A stretch of 7,755 nt of DNA from Nitrosomonadales bacterium (GCA_003104895.1 PQAG01000210.1:37202-44956); one strand, 5' to 3'; counted from the first letter of the stretch, positions 1 to 6,136 are shown. A program made the numbers and translations. The notes: generated from the letters alone by a model not told the origin.

Positions 1-217
1 CAAGAATTCCGCTTTCCTTGTTGTGCGCCTCGAATTCGGCCAGGCGGCGCCCCAGGCTCAGTTCCAGCTGCGCATCGCGCTGGCGCGAGTCGAGCCAGTG
101 CCAGCCGAGCAGAAGCAAGGCCAGCAGGGCAATCAGCAGGGGCAGACTGAACCACCCCGGCGCTTTTCTTGCCGCCGGGGCGTCCTGCGCCGAAGGTGCT
201 GCGCCGGTGTCGTTCAT
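1..217 (-). CDS. hemX: HemX, N-terminal part (cut by window edge)
   Basis: This is the first 72 codons of a gene that runs off the left edge; it was found by translating the minus strand from an ATG at 217-215. The start shares an ATGA with the hemD stop, so translation is probably coupled. Residues 1-20 are a short Ala/Pro-rich cytoplasmic tail. Residues 23-41 are a Leu-rich transmembrane helix ending in GWHWL. From about residue 43 a charged heptad-like stretch begins (DSRQRDAQLELSLGRRLAEFEA), as in the periplasmic coiled coil of HemX. HemX proteins are encoded after hemD in many Beta- and Gammaproteobacteria and are annotated as uroporphyrin-III C-methyltransferase-like, but the exact biochemical role is unsettled. 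The call rests on position, the single N-terminal membrane segment and the coiled coil that follows; the bulk of the protein is not visible. Confidence 0.85.
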   Translation of the reverse strand, partial: MNDTGAAPSAQDAPAARKAPGWFSLPLLIALLALLLLGWHWLDSRQRDAQLELSLGRRLAEFEAHNKESGIL

Positions 218-996
218 GACTTGCGGTGTTTCGCCCATTCGCTCAAACCTATGACCAAACCCTCGTCTCCCGCTGGCGTCACGATAACCTGCTCCAGGCC
301 CATTCCCCGCGCTATCTGGGCAATCCGCTCATGGGGCACGAAGAGCGGGGTTTTCATCAGCCATTGTTGCCCAGGTTCGCCCAGCAGATCAAACAGATTA
401 TGCAGGCTCTCGCCGCTGGTGGCCGTGACGGCATGGACTTCGCCACGCGCCCAGCGGTGCAGCAGGGGCGCGGCGTCGCTAACGGGTTTGCAGCGCCGGT
501 AGCATTCGGCGTATTCGAGGATCGCTCCGCGCGAAATCAGGGTGTCACCCAGCATCTCGCGCCCCCCTTCGCCGCGAAAAATCACCACCCGCTTGCCGTG
601 CATGTCCTGGAACTGGGGCAGGGCGAGCAGGCCTTCGCTGTCGAACTGTTTTTCAGGCGCGATGATGCTGGTGATGCCGCAGCGTTCCAGCGCCTTCCTG
701 CTGCCCTTGCCGATGGCTGCAATCAGCAGGTTTTGCGGCAGCTGGCGCTGCGCGCGGATCAGGTTGAGGGCCTTGCTCACCGCATTGGGGCTGATGAAAA
801 TCGCCACATCGAATTCATCCAGACGGGCGATCAGGGCATTGAGGGGGCGCAAATCCGCGGCATCGAGAATTTCCAGCACCGGGAACAGGATCGCCTCTCC
901 GCCGGCGCCGGTGATCAGCTGCGCCAGATGTTGCGCCTGGTGGGCGGGGCGCGTCACCACCACTCCCATGTCCTTGAGCGGCAAATCTGCGGTCAT
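214..996 (-). CDS. hemD: Uroporphyrinogen-III synthase
   Basis: This 260-residue cytoplasmic enzyme closes linear hydroxymethylbilane with inversion of ring D to give uroporphyrinogen III, the branch point to heme, siroheme and cobalamin. The length is normal for the family. The N-terminus has the usual VVVTRPAHQAQHLAQL strand-helix, followed by GGEAILFPVLEI. FISPNAV, GKGSRKALE, VVIFRGEGGREML, AECYRR and VTATSGESLHNLF come in the order expected for the two-lobed fold; this family is poorly conserved overall. The start ATG overlaps the hemC stop as TGATG, and no clear Shine-Dalgarno precedes it, which suggests translational coupling to hemC. The reading frame stays open far upstream, but that part lies antisense-frame inside hemC and is not real coding. 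The downstream gene hemX overlaps it by 4 bp. Confidence 0.95.
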   Translation of the reverse strand: MTADLPLKDMGVVVTRPAHQAQHLAQLITGAGGEAILFPVLEILDAADLRPLNALIARLDEFDVAIFISPNAVSKALNLIRAQRQLPQNLLIAAIGKGSRKALERCGITSIIAPEKQFDSEGLLALPQFQDMHGKRVVIFRGEGGREMLGDTLISRGAILEYAECYRRCKPVSDAAPLLHRWARGEVHAVTATSGESLHNLFDLLGEPGQQWLMKTPLFVPHERIAQIARGMGLEQVIVTPAGDEGLVIGLSEWAKHRKS

Positions 997-1919
997 CAGA
1001 TGGCGAGTTCGGCGAGAATCTTGTCCGCTCCAAGCGCAATCAGGCGCTGGCCCATCTGGGTGCCAAGTTGCTCGGCATCTTCCGGCTTGCCGCAGACTTC
1101 GTCGCGAATCATGCGCTGGCCGTCGATGCTGGCGACAAAGCCGCGCAGGCGCAGTTCGCCGTCTGCGATCTGGGCAAAGCCGCCCAGCGGCACCTGGCAG
1201 CTGCCTTGCAAGGCGCGGCTCATGGCGCGTTCCGCCGCGACGCAGGCGGCACTCCCGGCGTGATGCAGCGGTGCCAGCAAAGCTACCAGATCCTCGCGGC
1301 CTTCGCGGCACTCGATGCCGAGCGCACCCTGGCCCACGGCTGGCAGGCTTTGCTCCGGCTCGATCAGCGCGGTGATGCGGTGGCCCAGTTCCAGGCGCTT
1401 GAGCCCGGCGGCTGCCAGGATGATGGCGGCAAACTGACCTTCGTCCAGCTTGCGCAGCCGGGTCTGCACATTGCCGCGCAGCGCTTCGATTTTCAGGTGG
1501 GGAAAACGCGCCCGCAACTGGCATTCGCGGCGCAGGCTGGAGGTGCCCACCACGCTGCCTTCGGGCAGGGCTTCGAGATTGGGATGCTGGTTGGAAACGA
1601 AGGCGTCGCGCGGGTCTTCGCGCTCGCCGGTGGCGGCCAGCATGAAGCCGGGCGGCAGGGTCATCGGAACATCTTTCATCGAATGCACCGCGATATCGGC
1701 GCGGCCTTCTTCCAGCGCCTGCTCGAGCTCCTTGACGAACAGGCCCTTGCCGCCGATCTTGGCCAGCGGCGAGTTGAGGATCTGGTCGCCGGTGGTGGTC
1801 ATGCCCAATATTTGCACGTCCAATTGCGGATATAATGCCCGCAGGCGGCTCTGGATATGACGGGCTTGCCACATGGCCAGGGCGCTTTCGCGCGAAGCGA
1901 TGATGAGTGTGTTTTTCAA
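996..1919 (-). CDS. hemC: Hydroxymethylbilane synthase (porphobilinogen deaminase), TTG start
   Basis: This 307-residue cytoplasmic enzyme joins four porphobilinogen units into hydroxymethylbilane, the substrate of the HemD product encoded next. The family signatures are all present: the N-terminal IASRESALAMWQA, KGLFVKELEQAL, and AVHSMKDVP with the catalytic Asp at residue 83. GTSSLRR at 125-131 and LRGNVQTRL follow, and GSCQVPLGG carries the dipyrromethane-cofactor Cys at residue 241. The length is normal. The start is TTG (1919-1917): alignment to the family N-terminus fits this codon. The frame reaches a stop 12 codons upstream without any ATG or GTG, and an AGGA lies 7 bases before the TTG. 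It is first in the hemCDX cluster. Its start is only 18 bp from the divergent thioredoxin-fold gene, so its promoter must lie inside that neighbour. Confidence 0.97.
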   Translation of the reverse strand: MKNTLIIASRESALAMWQARHIQSRLRALYPQLDVQILGMTTTGDQILNSPLAKIGGKGLFVKELEQALEEGRADIAVHSMKDVPMTLPPGFMLAATGEREDPRDAFVSNQHPNLEALPEGSVVGTSSLRRECQLRARFPHLKIEALRGNVQTRLRKLDEGQFAAIILAAAGLKRLELGHRITALIEPEQSLPAVGQGALGIECREGREDLVALLAPLHHAGSAACVAAERAMSRALQGSCQVPLGGFAQIADGELRLRGFVASIDGQRMIRDEVCGKPEDAEQLGTQMGQRLIALGADKILAELAI

Positions 1920-1937
1920 AACGGGTTCCTGCTCAAG

Positions 1938-2441
1938 ATGGTAATTAAGCGTTTATTTTCAAAGGCCATGATGGCACTTGGCCTGGGGCTGGCTAGTTTA
2001 GCATGCTTCGGACTGGCTGGCGCGGCGGACGAGATTCCCGCGGCGCAGGACCTGTCGAGCGAAGCAGCCATATCCCGGGCCGGCCAGCTGCCTGTGCTGA
2101 TCCTTTTCACTGCAGAGAACTGTGCCTACTGCGAGCGCGTGAAGCGGGAGTTTCTGCTTCCCATGCAGCGCAATCCCGAGTATGCGGACAGGGTCATCAT
2201 GCGCCAGATCGAATACCGGAGCCGGAGCAGGCTGGTGGATTTTTCCGGCAAAATTACCACTGCCGCCCAGTTTTCCCGCCAGCAGAAAGTGCGCCTGACG
2301 CCGACCATCAAGCTGTTCGATGCCGAGGGGAATGTGCTCACCGAGCCGCTGGTCGGTCTGACTACTCCCGACTATTATGGCGCTTACCTCGACCGGGCAA
2401 TAGACGAGGCGCTGGCGAAGATTCGCGTGCCATCCAGATAG
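1938..2441 (+). CDS. Exported thioredoxin-fold protein with CAYC active site
   Basis: The protein is 167 residues long. Residues 1-29 look like a Sec signal peptide: KRLFSK, then a hydrophobic run MMALGLGLASLACFGLAGA with likely cleavage near AGA/AD. The mature protein has a thioredoxin-like core. VLILFTAENCAYC gives the beta strand and CxxC (Cys62 and Cys65) at the start of a helix, and RLTPTIKLFDAEGN supplies the conserved cis-proline (Pro122) strand. This resembles periplasmic thioredoxin-like proteins of the SoxW type, so a thiol-disulfide role in the periplasm is likely; the substrate is unknown. The start at 1938 is chosen because it gives a complete signal peptide. A second in-frame ATG pair at 1968/1971 is possible and would shorten the n-region. 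The frame upstream of 1938 overlaps hemC antisense and is unlikely to be coding. Confidence 0.85.
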   Translation: MVIKRLFSKAMMALGLGLASLACFGLAGAADEIPAAQDLSSEAAISRAGQLPVLILFTAENCAYCERVKREFLLPMQRNPEYADRVIMRQIEYRSRSRLVDFSGKITTAAQFSRQQKVRLTPTIKLFDAEGNVLTEPLVGLTTPDYYGAYLDRAIDEALAKIRVPSR

Positions 2442-2464
2442 GCAGTCATGCAGTGCCGGGCAGA

Positions 2465-2493
2465 TTGACCTTGCGAAGAATAATCGGTATGCT
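2465..2493 (+). promoter_or_regulatory. Sigma-70 type promoter of tRNA-Ser
   Basis: The -35 is TTGACC (2465-2470, 5/6 match to TTGACA) and the -10 is TATGCT (2488-2493, 4/6), with an ideal 17-base spacer. Transcription would begin near 2500, about 10 bases before the mature tRNA. The bases just after the -10 (TCCGCC) form a GC-rich discriminator, which is typical of stable-RNA promoters under stringent control; that regulation is inferred, not shown. Confidence 0.7.
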
Positions 2494-2509
2494 TCCGCCT
2501 GCTCAAAAC

Positions 2510-2602
2510 GGAGAGATGGCCGAGTGGTCGAAGGTACTCCCCTGCTAAGGGAGCGTAGGGTTTATAGCCTTACCGAGGGTTCGAATCCCTCTCTCTCCGC
2601 CA
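2510..2602 (+). tRNA. tRNA-Ser (anticodon GCU)
   Basis: This is a complete class II tRNA of 93 bases including an encoded CCA end. The acceptor stem GGAGAGA (2510-2516) pairs perfectly with TCTCTCC (2592-2598), followed by discriminator G and CCA (2600-2602). The anticodon stem CTCCC/GGGAG encloses the loop CTGCTAA with anticodon GCT at 2544-2546, reading AGC and AGU. The long variable arm (about 2554-2573, GTAGGG...CCTTAC) is the serine class hallmark. The T arm GAGGG-TTCGAAT-CCCTC is canonical. It has its own promoter and a terminator directly behind it. Confidence 0.98.
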
Positions 2603-2609
2603 GTTGTAC

Positions 2610-2651
2610 AAGCCCTTTCAGGCCGGCGGCCTGAAAGGGCTTTTTATTTTT
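2610..2651 (+). terminator. Strong rho-independent terminator after tRNA-Ser
   Basis: A perfect 14-bp stem (AGCCCTTTCAGGCC, 2611-2624, with its complement at 2628-2641) surrounds a GGC loop; one further A-T pair extends it to 2610-2642. It is followed by TTTTTATTTTT (2641-2651). On the opposite strand the hairpin is not followed by a T-run, so it serves mainly the rightward tRNA transcript. The leftward J-like operon, which ends at 2680, has no other terminator before reaching it. Confidence 0.93.
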
Positions 2652-2679
2652 GCCGGCACGAAGCGGGCATGAAACCAGG

Positions 2680-3399
2680 TCAGTAATGCCTGAGTTGTTG
2701 CTGCCACAGGTATTTTTGCTGCTCGACCCGCCGCCTTTCTGCTTCCTGCCTTATGCGTTCTTCCTGTTCGGCGCGGCGCTGCTCATATTCCGCCTCGCGT
2801 TTCGCCCGTTCCTCGGCGCGGTGCAGATCGCTGGAAACCTGTGCGGCATAGCGGCGATTTTCTTCAAGCTCGCGCTCCTGCTTGCGCTCGGCTTCCTGAC
2901 GCTCGCGCTCCAGCAGGCGTTCTTCTTCCGCAAGCCGGTTTTCCTCCGCCTGGCGCCGCCGCTCTTCTTCCTGCGCCTCGGTAAATTCACTCCGGTTGCG
3001 CGTCTCGGCAAAGCTCTCCTGGTTTTCCATGATCTGCCTGGCGCGGTAGTATGAGTAGAGCGTAAAGGTGATCTGGATGGCCATGCCGATGGCAATCAGG
3101 CTGCCGATGATGATCAGCAGGATTTTTTGCGGCGTCCAGCGTGTTTCGCGGATCTCGACCGCGAACTGGATATCCGTATCGGGCGGCGCAAGCGCGGCAT
3201 CGTAGCCGGCGCGGCGCGCCTGGCCGGAGAGGGTCCAGTAGGCATGATTGAGGCGGTTGATCCGGCGGCCGGCTTCTTCCTGCGTCAGCCCGTGCCTGCC
3301 TGAAGTCAAATGAGACAGAAGGCGCTCGTAGGTGGCCTGGATATCCTCCGCGGATGCGCTCACGTCGAGCTCCAGTTCCTCGTAAGAATTCTTCTTCAT
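2680..3399 (-). CDS. J-domain-like membrane protein without HPD, copy 1 (third in operon)
   Basis: The protein is 239 residues long. Residues 4-70 resemble a J-domain: YEELELDVSASAEDIQATYERLL for helices I-II, then INRLNHAYWTLSGQARRAGYD for helices III-IV. The loop that should hold His-Pro-Asp reads TSGRHGLTQEE instead, so stimulation of an Hsp70 ATPase is not expected. Residues 92-116 (KILLIIIGSLIAIGMAIQITF) form one membrane helix. Residues 140-230 are a Glu/Arg-rich coiled coil containing NRRYAAQVSSDL, and the tail ends LWQQQLRHY. The ATG at 3399 overlaps the stop of the preceding paralogue (ATGA); the frame extends 13 codons farther upstream into that gene, but the J-like fold begins at MKKNSYEEL. 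It is closest to copy 2 around the membrane segment and closest to copy 3 at the C-terminus. The function is unknown. Confidence 0.88.
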   Translation of the reverse strand: MKKNSYEELELDVSASAEDIQATYERLLSHLTSGRHGLTQEEAGRRINRLNHAYWTLSGQARRAGYDAALAPPDTDIQFAVEIRETRWTPQKILLIIIGSLIAIGMAIQITFTLYSYYRARQIMENQESFAETRNRSEFTEAQEEERRRQAEENRLAEEERLLERERQEAERKQERELEENRRYAAQVSSDLHRAEERAKREAEYEQRRAEQEERIRQEAERRRVEQQKYLWQQQLRHY

Positions 3400-4157
3400 T
3401 CCTCGTTGCCGGTCTGCGTATTGCTGCCGCTGCGCCATTTTTCGCGCAGACGTTCGATTCGTTCGTGTTCCTGCTCCTGCCTTTCCCTTTCAAGCTCTGC
3501 CTGCTGACGCCGTTCTTCCTCGGCTTTCTGGCGCGCCTGCTCCTCCGCTTCGCGAAGATTGCTGGAGACTTCCTCCGCATAGCGCCGGTTTGTCTCCAGC
3601 TCCCATTCCTGGCGGCGCTGGGCTTCTTCCTGTGCGCGCCGGATTTGCTCGGCTTCGGCTTCCTGCCGGCGCTCCTCGGCCAGCGCTTCGCCAGCCTTGC
3701 GATCTTCGGGAGAGAGCTTGCCGTTGATGGCATCATAACCTTCGAGAATGCCCTCATTCCGGGAGGGGGCGAGATCATTGTTGGCCTGCCTGGTGATATA
3801 AAAGCTGACCAGCATGAAGCCGATCTGAATCATCAGCCCCATCACGATCAGCCGTCCGACAATGTTCAGTATTGCCCTGGGGGAGGTCCAGCGCGGCTCC
3901 CGGACTTCGACCGAGAATTCAAGGGGGGCGTCCGGTCCAGCCAGCGAGATGTCGTAGCTGGCACGCCGCGCCTTGCCGGAAAGCGCCCAGTAGGCCTGAT
4001 TGAGGAGATTGACACGGTGGCCGAGCTGCCGGGCATCAAGGCCATGCCCGGAGGATTCGAGCTGCTGCATCAGGCGGTCGTAGGCGGCCTCGATTTCAGG
4101 CCCGGTCGCCTCGCGGGAAACCCCGAGAATTTCATAAAAATCTGTCTTTTTCCGCAT
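3396..4157 (-). CDS. J-domain-like membrane protein without HPD, copy 2 (middle of operon)
   Basis: The protein is 253 residues long. The J-like region at residues 6-72 starts DFYEILGVSREATGPEIEAAY, a very typical J-domain helix I-II, and ends NLLNQAYWALSGKARRASYD. The helix II-III loop is LESSGHGLDARQ with no HPD. After VEVREPRWTSPRA comes a membrane helix at about 95-119 (ILNIVGRLIVMGLMIQIGFML). Residues 155-240 are a charged coiled coil with NRRYAEEVSSNL. Unlike its two siblings it lacks the terminal WQxQLR and instead ends in a polar tail after REKWRSGSN. The start at 4157 lies 11 bp after the stop of copy 3 and has no visible Shine-Dalgarno, so it probably depends on translation of copy 3. 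Positive residues before the helix favour N-inside, with the coiled coil in the periplasm; this is inference. Confidence 0.88.
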   Translation of the reverse strand: MRKKTDFYEILGVSREATGPEIEAAYDRLMQQLESSGHGLDARQLGHRVNLLNQAYWALSGKARRASYDISLAGPDAPLEFSVEVREPRWTSPRAILNIVGRLIVMGLMIQIGFMLVSFYITRQANNDLAPSRNEGILEGYDAINGKLSPEDRKAGEALAEERRQEAEAEQIRRAQEEAQRRQEWELETNRRYAEEVSSNLREAEEQARQKAEEERRQQAELERERQEQEHERIERLREKWRSGSNTQTGNEE

Positions 4158-4168
4158 AAGGTGGATTT

Positions 4169-4924
4169 TTAGTTACGCAGTTGTCTCTGCCACATGCGGC
4201 GCTGTTCTTCCTGGCGGTACTGTTCCTGCTCGCGCCGGGCGCGCTCTTCTTCCTCGGCGCGCATTTTTGCATATTCGGCTTCCCGGCGCGCCCTCTCTTC
4301 GGCGGACTGCAGGTCCTGCGACACGCGCGCGGCATACCGGCGGCTTTCTTCGAGTTCCTGCTCCTGCCTGCGTTCGGCTTCCTTGCGCGCGTACTCCTGG
4401 CGGCGTTCCTCGGCTTTCAGGCGCTCCTCTTCCTCACGAATCTGGATGGCGGCAATTTCGCCTGGTGAGGATGCGCCATTGGTCATTTCATATTCTTTAA
4501 GTGCGACCTTTTTCTCGGCGAGTGAAACGCCATTTTCATCCCTGGGCGCACGATTGTGATTCATGGCCGAAAAGGCAATCTGAATGAGTATGCCGAGCGC
4601 GAACAGCCCGCCAATGACCGACAGCAGCAGCCTGGCGGGAACGAGGCGCGGCTTGCCGGTGATTCGAACCTTCAGGTCAGGCAGTTCGATCTGGGGCGTG
4701 GTCTGAGGCGCGGCCAGGGCGGCATCGTAGGCCGAGCGCCGCATATTGTCCGAGAGTGTCCAGTATGCCTGCTTGATCAAACTGAGCTGAAAGCTGGCTT
4801 CTGCATGATCCAGCCCGGATTCGCCCGATTCCAGCCACTGCGACAGGCGCAGGTAAACTGCCTGGATTTCGGCATCGGTGGCGCCCGGCGCCACACCGAG
4901 TATCTCGTAGAGTGTTTTTTTCAT
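4169..4924 (-). CDS. J-domain-like membrane protein without HPD, copy 3 (first in operon)
   Basis: The protein is 251 residues long. The J-like domain spans residues 3-70: TLYEILGVAPGATDAEIQAVY for helices I-II, then LSLIKQAYWTLSDNMRRSAYD for helices III-IV. The connecting loop ESGESGLDHAEA has no HPD. A basic stretch (KVRITGKPRLVPAR) leads into one membrane helix at about 97-119 (LLLSVIGGLFALGILIQIAF). Residues 160-245 are a Glu/Arg-rich coiled coil with SRRYAARVSQDL, and the protein ends MWQRQLRN. The ATG at 4924 is chosen because MKKTLYEILG is a normal J-domain beginning; the open frame continues about 85 codons upstream into the divergent intergenic region but looks non-coding there. It is the lead gene of the triplet. 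The family is recognisable only as J-like, and no specific function can be assigned. Confidence 0.88.
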   Translation of the reverse strand: MKKTLYEILGVAPGATDAEIQAVYLRLSQWLESGESGLDHAEASFQLSLIKQAYWTLSDNMRRSAYDAALAAPQTTPQIELPDLKVRITGKPRLVPARLLLSVIGGLFALGILIQIAFSAMNHNRAPRDENGVSLAEKKVALKEYEMTNGASSPGEIAAIQIREEEERLKAEERRQEYARKEAERRQEQELEESRRYAARVSQDLQSAEERARREAEYAKMRAEEEERARREQEQYRQEEQRRMWQRQLRN

Positions 4925-5058
4925 CGCTGTCAGCCTGCTGATTTGCCATGAATCAAGGTGAAACCCGGCATGATTGTTACTCCTGGCAAGGTATTTTTCA
5001 ACAACAAATAAGAACATAGGGGTAAATTGCTGGCCCGGGCATTTTGACATCCAGGAAA

Positions 5059-5084
5059 GGCAAGAGTCATCGGGTCTCTTTGCC
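5059..5084. repeat. Imperfect inverted repeat / hairpin
   Basis: GGCAAGAG (5059-5066) and CTCTTTGCC (5076-5084) are complementary over 8 bp with one bulged T, around a 9-base centre TCATCGGGT. It starts 10 bases after a perfect TTGACA -35 hexamer, which places it over the expected -10 and transcript start. This is a reasonable position for an operator or a leader hairpin. No T-run follows, so it is not a terminator. Confidence 0.4.
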
Positions 5085-5113
5085 CGTCGTGCGATTGCAT
5101 GGGGATTTGTTTT

Positions 5114-5131
5114 TATGGCACGCTGTAGACT
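5114..5131 (+). repeat. 18-bp repeat upstream of PDC-sensor gene, copy A
   Basis: TATGGCACGCTGTAGACT matches the sequence at 7086-7103 at 16 of 18 positions; the first 13 are identical and both differences are A/G transitions. It is in the same orientation, 51 bp before the start at 5183. It could be a shared regulator site or chance. It resembles a sigma-54 -24 box (TGGCAC) but lacks a GC at the required distance. Confidence 0.4.
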
Positions 5132-5182
5132 TTGCTGCGAAGCTGTGGCCTGATGCATGCGCAAATCTGAAGAATACAATTT

Positions 5183-6136
5183 ATGAAAGCCCCCAAGGAA
5201 TCACTGCAGGAAAGCATTGTCTATCAGCGCGAAGCGCTGATGGGGCTGTTGCAGGAACCCCTGCGCAGCCTGGCGGAAGCCTGCTGCCCGGTGTGGGGCG
5301 AGCGTGAAAAACTCAATGCCCTGCTGGGAGACGCGTTGAAGTCCCTGCCTTACTGCAAGCACCTTTATGCGCTCGACACCGATGCGATCCAGATCAGCGA
5401 CAATGTCAGTCACGAAGGTTTGCTGGAGGGCTTTGGCCGGGATCGTTCAAAGCGGCCCTATATGAGCCAGGTCGAACCCGGCGCGGGTTTTGTTCTTTCC
5501 GGCGCCTATATCAGCCTGCGCGAGCGGCGCCCTTCGTTGACCGCCATTCAGGTGGTTCGCGATCGGGAGGGCAAAAAGCTCGGCTTCATCGGCGCCTATT
5601 TCGGCCTGCGCGATCTGCCCCTGACGCGCGAGCTCTATGAGGAGCCCCGTTACTGGCGGCAGATCAAGGGCGACCCCTCGATCCGTGGCACGGTTTTCCA
5701 CCAGACCCGCACTGAGAGCGAGATGGACCGGCAGACCGACACCGTGCTTGGCGTGGTGGCGGAGTTGATGCTTTATCACGGCGTGTTTCATGTGATCCTG
5801 CATTTTTCCAGCAGCCGCGCCATCATCTGGCTGGTAGAAGATCCCTTCCGCTACCGCCTGCTGGATATCAACGAGCTGATTGATCCGGATACCTGCCTGG
5901 CCTATCCCCGCCGTCCTTACCCGGCGGATGCGCTTGTGCCGGCAGGACATATCCGGGAGGTGCTGGATGCGTTCCGCGGCTTGCGTCAGATGGATGAAAT
6001 GTTCTATCTGCGCTCCGGCACCCTGAATATTTTCAATGGCATCGTTGGCTTGACGTTCTCCTGCGATGGTTCGCACTACATTCCGTATGACGAATTTCTG
6101 AAAATGGACAATGCCTTCTGGATAGGCGCTCAGTAG
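5183..6136 (+). CDS. Soluble PDC/Cache-like sensor-domain protein
   Basis: The protein has 317 residues, no signal peptide and no membrane helix. Residues about 30-150 look like a PDC (PhoQ/DcuS/CitA) or Cache ligand-binding fold. LYALDTDAIQISDNVS is followed by the characteristic FGRDRSKRPYM (84-94), FVLSGAYISLRERRPSLTAI and the strand pair AIQVVRDREGKKLGFIGAYF. The second half (about 180-317) is well structured (LMLYHGVFHVILHFSSSRAIIWLVEDPFRYRLLDI) but I do not recognise a domain there, and no kinase, GGDEF, EAL or HTH motif is seen. PDC domains usually sit outside the membrane in receptors, so a free cytosolic one with no output is unusual. The ligand is unknown. It is followed after 10 bp by a small secreted coiled-coil gene, probably co-transcribed, and is divergent from the J-like triplet. 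The start lacks a strong Shine-Dalgarno. Confidence 0.78.
   Translation: MKAPKESLQESIVYQREALMGLLQEPLRSLAEACCPVWGEREKLNALLGDALKSLPYCKHLYALDTDAIQISDNVSHEGLLEGFGRDRSKRPYMSQVEPGAGFVLSGAYISLRERRPSLTAIQVVRDREGKKLGFIGAYFGLRDLPLTRELYEEPRYWRQIKGDPSIRGTVFHQTRTESEMDRQTDTVLGVVAELMLYHGVFHVILHFSSSRAIIWLVEDPFRYRLLDINELIDPDTCLAYPRRPYPADALVPAGHIREVLDAFRGLRQMDEMFYLRSGTLNIFNGIVGLTFSCDGSHYIPYDEFLKMDNAFWIGAQ

Larger units (their letters stand above)
4925..5182. promoter_or_regulatory. Divergent intergenic region between J-like triplet and PDC-sensor gene
   Basis: These 258 bp hold no gene I can support and must contain both divergent promoters. Rightward, a perfect TTGACA lies at 5044-5049, but no good -10 follows at 16-18 bases (TCATCG at 17), so it would need an activator if used. 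Leftward, TTGAAA (complement of 4996-5001) is spaced 16 bases from a weak TAACAA (complement of 4974-4979). An imperfect inverted repeat (5059-5084) and an 18-bp sequence repeated before the WYL gene (5114-5131) also lie here. Both promoter assignments are tentative. Confidence 0.5.

Noticed and set aside
226..1835. Long plus-strand open frames opposite hemD and hemC
   Set aside because: These are shadows in a GC-rich genome; the minus-strand products carry complete enzyme signatures.
999..1872. Long upstream extension of the hemD reading frame, apparently a 552-residue protein
   Set aside because: The extra part is out of frame with hemC on the same strand, is Arg/Pro/Ala-rich and shows no family signature. 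HemD begins at 996 with a TGATG overlap.
1995..2010. Possible lipobox in the thioredoxin-fold protein (SLAC) and in the small coiled-coil protein (SSAC)
   Set aside because: Positions -3 and -2 do not fit the lipobox consensus, and an ordinary signal-peptidase I site follows in each case.
2510..2602. tRNA-Ser as an integration site marking a genomic island with the J-like triplet
   Set aside because: There is no integrase, no repeat of the tRNA 3' end elsewhere in the window and no visible change in base composition.
2650..4468. Open frames on the plus strand that translate to strongly hydrophobic, Phe/Leu-rich proteins (2650-3054, 3354-4172, 4181-4468)
   Set aside because: They are antisense to the Glu/Arg-rich coiled coils: GAA/GAG codons read backward as TTC/CTC give Phe and Leu. 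They lack ribosome sites, and the opposite strand encodes three coherent paralogues.
5116..5136. Sigma-54 promoter (TGGCAC ... TTGCT) before the PDC-sensor gene
   Set aside because: The GG and GC elements are about 17 bases apart instead of the strict 12. The copy at 7086 has the right spacing but a poor -12 box.
4925..5179. N-terminal extension of J-like copy 3 by about 85 codons
   Set aside because: The extension is low-complexity in character, lies in the divergent promoter region, and the J-like domain begins exactly at the ATG at 4924 as in its paralogues.
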